The notes under the pieces: model-generated
Database searches by the model: none
Told to the model about the DNA's origin: nothing
What the model saw: the letters and a program-made list of their open reading frames with translations, nothing else
Shown: positions 1 through 6,300 of the stretch, in pieces
Numbering within the stretch: position 1 is the stretch's first letter
Layout of the letters: every line of letters starts with the position of its first letter
Translations under genes and position numbers: made by a program
Source: DAIUCA01 sp964613675
GTDB taxonomy: Bacteria > Pseudomonadota > Gammaproteobacteria > Competibacterales > Competibacteraceae
DNA length: 6,473 nucleotides
NCBI GenBank assembly: GCA_964613675.1
Contig: CAZTIH010000138.1
Location: forward strand, 1 to 6,473
Reading direction: 5' to 3'

Positions 1-41
1 ATGCCCGAAATCCTCGTGTAAATGGGGCCAATAACGCACCC

Positions 42-70
42 GAAATGGTGTTGGCAGGGTTAATTTCAAG
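42..70 (-). promoter_or_regulatory. Sigma32-type heat-shock promoter, probably for dnaK (gene outside window)
   Basis: Read on the minus strand, a -35 element CTTGAAA (64-70, preceded by CCC) is followed after 13 bases by CACCATTTC (42-50). The known RpoH (sigma32) consensus is CTTGAAA, a spacer of about 11-16, then CCCCATnT, so the -35 is exact and the -10 is a close match. Transcription would start near position 35 and run left out of the window. A GAGG Shine-Dalgarno-like sequence lies at 12-15 (minus strand), but no start codon is inside the window. Because grpE lies just upstream in the same direction, and grpE-dnaK-dnaJ order is common in gammaproteobacteria, dnaK is the likely target. 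That assignment is inference; the promoter motif is seen directly. Confidence 0.6.
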
Positions 71-88
71 GGGAAAATCACTAGGGGA

Positions 89-661
89 TTAAGTTTGAGG
101 CGGGTTCGGGGGCGGCATCGCTACGATGACGAGAGCCGGTCGCAATAGGCGGTCGTGTAGCAAATAGCCCTTTTGAAGCACTTGACAGACATGATTGGGC
201 GCCACCTCGGTGGTAGGTTGCGTGGTCATCGCTTGATGGCGTTCGGGGTCAAATTTTTCGCCTTGAGGAAAGATCGGCTTAATGTCGAATTTGTCGGTTG
301 CATCCAGCAGTTGGCGCAGGGTCAGTTCGGTGCCCTCTCGCAACTTAGCGCCGTCCACTTGATCGGTGGTCGCCGCGTTTAATCCCATCTCTAAACTGTC
401 AATGACCGGCAGCAGTGCCTTTGCAAAGCGTTCGAGGGCAAACCGATGGGCATCTTGTTTGTCTCGCTCGGCGCGTTTGCGGATGTTGTCCATTTCTGCG
501 TGGGCCGCAAGGTACTGTTGCCAATGGGCGTCCGCTTTCATCATGGTCGCGGTGAGCTCTTCTTTAAGTCTCTGAATTTCTTCAGATAAACTCGAAATCG
601 TCGGAGTGTCCTCTGACGGCGGCGTGTCATTTGTGGAGATGTGCGTTTCTACATCGGACAT
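89..661 (-). CDS. grpE: Nucleotide exchange factor GrpE
   Basis: GrpE is the cytoplasmic co-chaperone that, as a dimer, opens the DnaK nucleotide pocket and releases ADP so that the DnaK-DnaJ cycle can turn over. The 190-residue product is close to the usual length (about 197 in E. coli). It has an acidic, low-complexity N-terminus (1-22), then a long helix likely to form the dimer coiled coil (about 24-65) with DNIRKRAERD at 58-67. LLPVIDSLE follows at 83-91. The beta-wing head carries FDPERHQAM at 137-145 and VLQKGYLLHDRLLRPALV at 161-178. All are family hallmarks and none is missing. The start is supported by a GAGA ribosome site at 669-672, seven bases upstream. The gene is divergent from nadK and has its own sigma32-type promoter. 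No terminator hairpin is visible after the stop, so transcripts may continue into the next gene on the left. Confidence 0.97.
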   Translation of the reverse strand: MSDVETHISTNDTPPSEDTPTISSLSEEIQRLKEELTATMMKADAHWQQYLAAHAEMDNIRKRAERDKQDAHRFALERFAKALLPVIDSLEMGLNAATTDQVDGAKLREGTELTLRQLLDATDKFDIKPIFPQGEKFDPERHQAMTTQPTTEVAPNHVCQVLQKGYLLHDRLLRPALVIVAMPPPNPPQT

Positions 662-692
662 AAAATCGTCTCAGCGAATTGAAGTCCGCGCT

Positions 693-721
693 CAAATGGC
701 GACGATTTAACGAGATTCAAG
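693..721 (-). promoter_or_regulatory. Sigma32-type heat-shock promoter of grpE
   Basis: On the minus strand CTTGAAT (715-721) is followed after exactly 13 bases by CGCCATTTG (693-701). This matches the RpoH pattern CTTGAAA...CCCCATnT with one mismatch in the -35 and one or two in the -10. The predicted start of transcription is near 686, giving a leader of about 24 bases before the grpE ATG. The spacer length is the same as in the promoter at 42-70, and grpE is a classical RpoH target, so the two sites support each other. The motif is seen in sequence; its activity is inferred. Confidence 0.6.
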
Positions 722-724
722 GCG

Positions 725-754
725 ATGACGCTGTTTTTGCGATGGTGATATTTT
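725..754 (+). promoter_or_regulatory. Possible sigma70 promoter for nadK-recN
   Basis: ATGACG (725-730, four of six matches to TTGACA) is followed after 18 bases by TATTTT (749-754, four of six matches to TATAAT). A TG one base upstream of it (746-747) gives an extended -10. The start of transcription would fall near 761, about 23 bases before the ATG at 784. This agrees with the homology-based nadK start and would exclude the upstream in-frame starts at 679 and 742. The match is modest, and chance similarity cannot be excluded. Confidence 0.35.
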
Positions 755-783
755 GTGAAACAAATCTCCCGCCTGTTCCTACC

Positions 784-1677
784 ATGCCCTACATCTTCAA
801 TACGATCGGTCTGATCGGAAAATACGGCGATCCCACCGTTGCTCCCCTCGTTCACCAAATTGCGGCGTTTTTGAAAAAGCGCAACTTGCAACTGCTTCTT
901 GAGGAAGAAACCGCCTGTCTCATCGACGAGAAGTGTTTGCCGACGGGTAATCGGCGATCGCTGGCACGGCATTGCGATTTAGTGATTGTGTTGGGGGGTG
1001 ATGGCACATTTCTGAATGCAGCGCGGGCTTTCGTCGATTTTCGCGTCCCCCTATTGGGCGTCAATTTAGGCCGCTTGGGCTTTCTGACGGACATCTCACC
1101 GCATCCCCACCTCGATGAAGCCCTACACGAGATTTTGGTCGGTAAGTTCAAAGAAGAGGAACGGGGATTATTACATGTGGAGGTGCGGCGGGATGGGCAG
1201 GCGATGACCCAAGCCGATGCCCTCAACGATGTGGTGATTCACAAGCGCGAAATGGCTCGCATGATTGAGGTGGATACTTACATTGATGGCATGTTTTTGA
1301 ATGCCTACTGGTCAGACGGCCTCATTATCGCGACGCCCACCGGTTCAACGGCCTATTCGCTTTCGAGTGGTGGCCCCATCGTGCATCCCTCTCTCGATGC
1401 GGTGTTGGTGGTTCCGATCTGTCCCCACACGTTGACCCATCGCCCGATTTTGCTAAACGCCGACCGCGAAATCGAAATTCGTCCGAAGTCCAAAAATCCT
1501 TCTGAGACCATTATTACTTGTGATGGCCAGATTACGTTGAATCTCGCGTTGGGAGATCGAATTGTGGTGCGGCAAAAGCGGCGAAAACTCCGTCTAATTC
1601 AACCTCTTAAGCATGATTATTTTCAGGTGTTGCGTGCCAAACTCGGGTGGGGTGCGCAAAGCACTCAAGAAACGTAA
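784..1677 (+). CDS. nadK: NAD kinase (ATP-dependent)
   Basis: NAD kinase phosphorylates NAD to NADP in the cytoplasm and so supplies the NADPH pool. The 297-residue product matches family length (292 in E. coli). It opens with the alpha/beta N-domain (NTIGLIGKYGDP, 6-17), then the GGDGTFLNAAR motif at 71-81 with catalytic Asp73. LGVNLGRLGFLTDI is at 91-104 and NDVVIHK, binding NAD, at 148-154. The C-terminal beta-domain motif IATPTGSTAYSLSSGGPIVH is at 182-201, PICPHTLTHRP at 211-221 and CDGQ at 246-249. The reading frame extends upstream to a TTG at 679 and an ATG at 742, but homology begins at the ATG at 784 and the upstream part overlaps the promoter region, so 784 is chosen. No clear Shine-Dalgarno precedes it. 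The stop is immediately followed by the recN ATG, indicating one operon. Confidence 0.96.
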   Translation: MPYIFNTIGLIGKYGDPTVAPLVHQIAAFLKKRNLQLLLEEETACLIDEKCLPTGNRRSLARHCDLVIVLGGDGTFLNAARAFVDFRVPLLGVNLGRLGFLTDISPHPHLDEALHEILVGKFKEEERGLLHVEVRRDGQAMTQADALNDVVIHKREMARMIEVDTYIDGMFLNAYWSDGLIIATPTGSTAYSLSSGGPIVHPSLDAVLVVPICPHTLTHRPILLNADREIEIRPKSKNPSETIITCDGQITLNLALGDRIVVRQKRRKLRLIQPLKHDYFQVLRAKLGWGAQSTQET

Positions 1678-3342
1678 ATGTTGCGGTGCTTGCAGATTCG
1701 CGATTTCGCTTTAATCGAGCTCGCCGAACTCGAATTGTCTGAAGGATTTACGGTGGTGACCGGGGAGACGGGGGCGGGAAAGTCGATGGTTCTCGATGCG
1801 TTGAGCGCGCTTTTGGGGGAGCGGGCCGATCCGGATGGGGTGCGTCATGGCGCAAAACAGGCCGACATCACCGCAATTTTCGACATTAGTCGGCGGCCTC
1901 AGATTAAAAATTGGCTGTCAGAACGGGATCTAGCGACATCTCAGGACGATTGCCAGTTGCGGCGAGTGATTTCGGTGCAGGGACGGTCGCGGGCGTACAT
2001 CAACGGGATCAGTCAACCGTTAACGGTCCTAAAGCAGCTTGCTGAACAACTCGTGACATTGCACGGCCAACATGCCTCTCAACAGCTCCTCGAACGCGAT
2101 TATCAACGTCAGCTATTGGACGAGTTAAGCGATGGTGGGGCGTTGGCAAAGCAAGTGGCTTTGGCGTATCGAGAGTGGCGGGCAGCGGAAAAACAGTTGC
2201 AACAATTCGAGCAGTTGCAGTTACAACAGACCCAACGGGCCTTGCAAATCGAAGACACACTGGCACGGTTTAGCGCAGTCGATCTTAAGGAAGGCGAACT
2301 CGAACAGCTCCTCAATGAACAACGGCGATTGGTTCACGGCGAACGATTGTTAACAGGGGGGCAACGGCTATTGCACGGGTTGGATGGCGAAAATCAGTCG
2401 TTGCGACAAAAATTGTTGCACTGCCAACGAGAGTTGAGACAGCTAGTGGCGTTAGATGCGGCGTGGCACCCCGTTTCAGAACTTCTGGAGGCCGCACAAA
2501 TTCAGCTTGCAGAAGCAGCCCGTGAAACAGCGCATTATCTCGCCCATGTCGAACTCGATAGCCGACGTCTGGAATGGATCGAGAATCGGTTAAGCGACAT
2601 CGAAAATCTGGCCCGACGGGAACGATTGAGCGCGGAAGGGTTGTTCGCAAAACAGCAAGCACTCACCGCAGAACTTCAGGCTCTCCAGGCACAAACTGTT
2701 CAGCAGCAATCGTTAGAAGCGGTTGCCTTGCAGTCGCAAAAAAATTACGAAGCGCGGTCGGCGGCCCTCCGGCAACAACGGGAACACATTGCCCAGCGCT
2801 TTAGCGAACAGGTCACGGCCGGGCTACGCGAATTGGGAATGCAACAGGCGGTGTTTACGGTGATGTTGAGCGATGGCGAGTCCCCAAGCGAATACGGTAC
2901 TGAACGGGTTGAGTTTCTGATTGCGACCCACGCAGGGATGTCACCACGTGCATTGTCCAAGGTGGCGTCGGGGGGGGAACTGTCGCGAATAGCGTTAGCC
3001 ATCCAGGTTCACGCCCGCGATAACACGGCACTTTTGAGAATTTTCGACGAAATCGACACGGGGATTGGGGGGGCGGTTGCGGAGGTGATGGGACGGCAGT
3101 TACGGACCTTGGGGCAATACGGCCAGGTGTTGTGCATCACCCATTTAGCGCAGGTCGCGGCCTGTGGGCACCATCATTTTTTGGTGCAGAAATATCAGGA
3201 ACGCGATCAGATACGTTCTGAACTACGACGTCTCGATTCAAAAGAACGAATTCAGGAACTGGCGCGGATGTTGGGAGGTGTGGCGATTACGGAGGCTACC
3301 CGCCATCACGCCCGTGAGATGTTGTCAGTATCCAACCTATAA
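1678..3342 (+). CDS. recN: DNA repair protein RecN (SMC-like ATPase)
   Basis: RecN is a cytoplasmic SMC-family ATPase recruited to double-strand breaks, where it holds DNA ends or sisters together for RecA-dependent repair. The 554 residues match the family (553 in E. coli). The N-terminal head has Walker A GETGAGKS at 29-36 and the RecN-typical RSRAYINGI near 104-112 and LHGQHASQQLL near 126-136. A long, glutamine-rich coiled coil covers roughly 150-375. The C-terminal head has the ABC signature SGGELS at 431-436, Walker B RIFDEIDTGIGG at 454-465 and the switch histidine in CITHLAQVAA (His489). All ATPase motifs are intact. The start ATG directly abuts the nadK stop (TAAATG), with only a weak AAGA ribosome site at 1667-1670, so translation is probably coupled to nadK. 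I find no LexA box (CTGT-N8-ACAG) near its start or before nadK, unlike E. coli recN, which is SOS-controlled. Confidence 0.97.
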   Translation: MLRCLQIRDFALIELAELELSEGFTVVTGETGAGKSMVLDALSALLGERADPDGVRHGAKQADITAIFDISRRPQIKNWLSERDLATSQDDCQLRRVISVQGRSRAYINGISQPLTVLKQLAEQLVTLHGQHASQQLLERDYQRQLLDELSDGGALAKQVALAYREWRAAEKQLQQFEQLQLQQTQRALQIEDTLARFSAVDLKEGELEQLLNEQRRLVHGERLLTGGQRLLHGLDGENQSLRQKLLHCQRELRQLVALDAAWHPVSELLEAAQIQLAEAARETAHYLAHVELDSRRLEWIENRLSDIENLARRERLSAEGLFAKQQALTAELQALQAQTVQQQSLEAVALQSQKNYEARSAALRQQREHIAQRFSEQVTAGLRELGMQQAVFTVMLSDGESPSEYGTERVEFLIATHAGMSPRALSKVASGGELSRIALAIQVHARDNTALLRIFDEIDTGIGGAVAEVMGRQLRTLGQYGQVLCITHLAQVAACGHHHFLVQKYQERDQIRSELRRLDSKERIQELARMLGGVAITEATRHHAREMLSVSNL

Positions 3343-3354
3343 TTCTCGGTAAAC

Positions 3355-3379
3355 CCACTACCTTAAGTGGATATTTTTT
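3355..3379 (+). terminator. Possible weak intrinsic terminator after recN
   Basis: CCACT (3355-3359) pairs perfectly with AGTGG (3366-3370) across a six-base loop and is followed, after ATA, by six consecutive T residues (3374-3379). The arrangement is that of a Rho-independent terminator, but the stem is only five base pairs, so termination may be partial. It lies in the 54-base gap between recN and the next gene. No convincing promoter is seen in that gap, so the downstream gene may rely on readthrough or on a promoter inside recN. Confidence 0.4.
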
Positions 3380-3396
3380 GTGGAGAGCCTTCTGTG

Positions 3397-6300
3397 ATGC
3401 CGTATTTAACTCGCCTGATGCTGGTGTTGCTGTTGATTGGGGCAACACCGATTGTGTATGGCCAAACGAGCCAAATCATTTTTAGCGATGGGTTTGAATC
3501 CCCGCCCGAACCACCGACGCCGCCCGAACCACCGACGCCGCCTGAACCACCGACGCCGCCCGAACCACCGACGCCACCGATAGAGGAAGTGCTTGCGGTG
3601 CAGCAGGAGGTCGTGTTGGGAGAACAGGCGTCGTTGGATCTACAAGCCTTTATCCCCCAAGGGAGTTCGGACTTCACAATCGAAAATCCCGTGTTGCTAT
3701 CGGGGACAGTGTTCGAGCTTCAGCTTTTTGGGAACACTTTGGTGGTGGTACCGGCTTCATCGGCACCAGTGATGGTGCAGGTTCGGGTGATTAGCCAGTC
3801 TCCCGGATCTCAAATTACGGTGATTAATTACACGGTCACGGTGCGCGTGTTGCCTCCAACGGCGGTGATTACGTTTGATGGGGAGGTGCGCCTCAACCAA
3901 GACCTCAATTTAAGTGCGCTGAGTTCGGTCGGCCGCCTGCCGCTGCAATATCGTTGGGAAACCACCGGTGGAACCCTGCGCAATGCCGATCAACCCATCG
4001 CTACCTTGCGACTCACAGATACCGCGACGGTCACCGTGACATTAACAGTGATTGATTCTGTTGGGTTGACCGCTACGACCACGCTCGATCTCACGCCCAA
4101 TGCGTTACCTCCCGTGTTGGCGGCCATTCAGGTCTCGCCGCCGCCGCCGTATTTTCGGAATAACGCAATTTTCTTTAGTGCCGAAAGCGAACCCTCCGAG
4201 GGAGGGGCACCCCTCGCCTTTCGGTGGGAACTGGTTCAGCGACCTGAAAATAGCGAAGCGATGTTGCAAGGACTGTCGATGACGCGGCAGTTCGGCGAAC
4301 TCACCGATTTTGATCGCGTGCAACTGATTCCCGATGCGGTTGGGAGCTACGAGGTCGCGGTGACGGTCAGCAATCTCGGTGGTGCAGTGCGGCGATTTGC
4401 GACAGTAACGGTCGGCAATCGTCTCCCTGTTGCAGAGATCGAGGCGGAGCAGACGGTTGCGGTGGGGCAAACCGCACGTCTCGATGGCCAAGCCTCTCGT
4501 GATCCAGACGGTGATCCGTTGACCTACCGTTGGTCGTTAATCGAGCGTCCTCAAAACAGCGCAGCGGTGTTGCGGAATGCCACCACATCCGTAGCGGCGC
4601 TGGTTCCCGACCGTCGAGGGCAGTATGTGGCGCAGTTGATTGTGAACGATGGTTTTGGGGACAGCGAACCCGCAACGGCAGCGATTACCGCGCCTAACCA
4701 AGCCCCTGTCGCTGATGCAGGGCCAAATCGGATTGTTCAAGTTGGGGAGTCTGCGGTTTTCAGTGGTCGCCTTTCCCGTGACGCGGATGGTGACCCGTTG
4801 ACCTATCGGTGGTCGTTAGTGAGTCGTCCGTTGGAGAGTGCGGCGGCGTTGACCTCGCTCAATACCCTTGAAACGACGCTTATCCCGGATGTGTTGGGGG
4901 ATTATGTGCTGCAATTAGTAGTGAACGACGGCTTGGTGGACAGCGCCCCGATCACCGTCACGCTCACCGCAACGCCACTCAGCCAACCGCCCGTTCCCGA
5001 TGCAGGTTCCGATGTCAGCACGACTAAGGGTTCACCGGTGCGATTGGTCGGACAGGTTGAGGTTGGGGAAGGGGCTGAAGAAATCGTGGAATTTCGATGG
5101 GAAGTGGTCTCTTCGCCACCCGACGCCGTTTTTACGCTGGAGGCTGAGTCATTGTTTGAGGGGTTGGGTGCACTTGCATCGGTGTCGGGGCAGACGGTGA
5201 TTTTTACGGCGGAAACGAGTGGTGAGTACGGCGTGAGTCTTGTGGTGATCAATGACCGAGGAATCGCAAGTGAACCCGATGTGCTGACCTTGACCGTAAT
5301 CAATCTCCCTCCGGTAGCCGATGCGGGGGACAATCGCTTGGTGAGGTCCAATGTATCGGTGACTTTGGACGGTTCTAATTCTTTCGATCCCGATGGCGAT
5401 GAATTAGTCGATTTTCGTTGGACGATACTTGCCGTACCGTCGGGATCAGAATTGCTAATTAATCAAGTACTTGAAGGGGAACAGATCTCGTTGACGCCGG
5501 ATGTGGTCGGCGATTATCGGGTGCAACTCGTGGTGAGCGACGGCGAGGTGGATAGCGAACCGTCAGAGGTGGTGATTAGCGCAGTGGCGGGGCCAATTGT
5601 CACGGTTCCGACTAACTTACGCCTTCCCTGTGCGCTGATGTCTGCATCGAGAACCTGCGGTTACAGCGATAGCAACCCCGTTTCGTTGACGGGTCAGGTG
5701 GTGAGTGCGGCGAGTACATTTACGGTGCAGTGGAGTCTGTTGCAGCAACCGGCTAATGCCAATGCGTCGATTCAGAATCCTAATAGTTTGACGACAGCGG
5801 TGACCAATCTGACGATTCCAGGGCGCTACGAGCTGCGTTTGACCGTGACGGATGCGTTCGGCACGGCGTTTTCAGATACCGCTTTAGAAGTCAATTTCGT
5901 GCCCTTGTTTGTCCCGGCGTCGCCAGTATTTTTATCGGGGACCGTCGGGGAGGCCGTGAACTTAAGTGGAGCTTATGCGATTGCCGATGCGGACAACGAT
6001 CCATTGACTTACGAATGGTTGCTGACGGGACAGCCCCCCGAAAGTGAAGCAACGATAGGTGCAAGCACTACACCCTCGCCGATTTTCATTCCCGATGTCC
6101 CAGGGACTTACACTATTGGGATCATTGTGGAGGATGGGCTGGACTTTGCGAGTGCGACGATTGTCGTCGAGGTTGAGGATGAGAATCAAGCGCCGACGGC
6201 GAATGCCGGAAGCAATGCTAAAATCTCATGCAATCCCAGTGTCGATCTTGATGGGCAATGCAACACAACTCGTGTATTGAATGGAGGCGGGTCTTCTGAT

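Noticed and set aside
19..27. A second exact sigma32 -10 sequence, CCCCATTTA on the minus strand
   Set aside because: It lies 36 bases from the CTTGAAA element, far outside the RpoH spacer range, and no other -35 sits at the right distance. It would fall within the transcript leader.
4..46. Repeated octamer CCCGAAAT at 4-11 and 39-46
   Set aside because: It is too short to distinguish from chance, and one copy overlaps the promoter -10 element.
679..783. Upstream extension of nadK from a TTG at 679 or an ATG at 742
   Set aside because: Family homology begins at 784, there is no ribosome site for the upstream starts, and the extension overlaps the grpE promoter and the candidate nadK promoter.
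649..972. Minus-strand ORF of 107 codons crossing the grpE-nadK spacer
   Set aside because: It overlaps the well-supported nadK start and the promoter region, with no recognisable domain.
3505..3576. Short direct repeats considered as a CRISPR-like array
   Set aside because: The repeats are contiguous with no spacers, are in frame, and encode a proline-rich linker.
3363..3677. Minus-strand ORF of 104 codons with Gly-Val-Gly-Ser runs
   Set aside because: The glycine pattern is just the complement of the PEPPTP repeat in the plus-strand gene, and the rest shows no independent coding character.
4105..4491. Minus-strand ORF of 128 codons
   Set aside because: It is a shadow of the plus-strand repeat protein; its Arg/His-rich composition is typical of antisense frames.
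4902..5351. Minus-strand ORF of 149 codons, rich in Ser and Thr
   Set aside because: It lies fully opposite a domain array whose plus-strand frame is clearly coding, and it matches no family I recognise.
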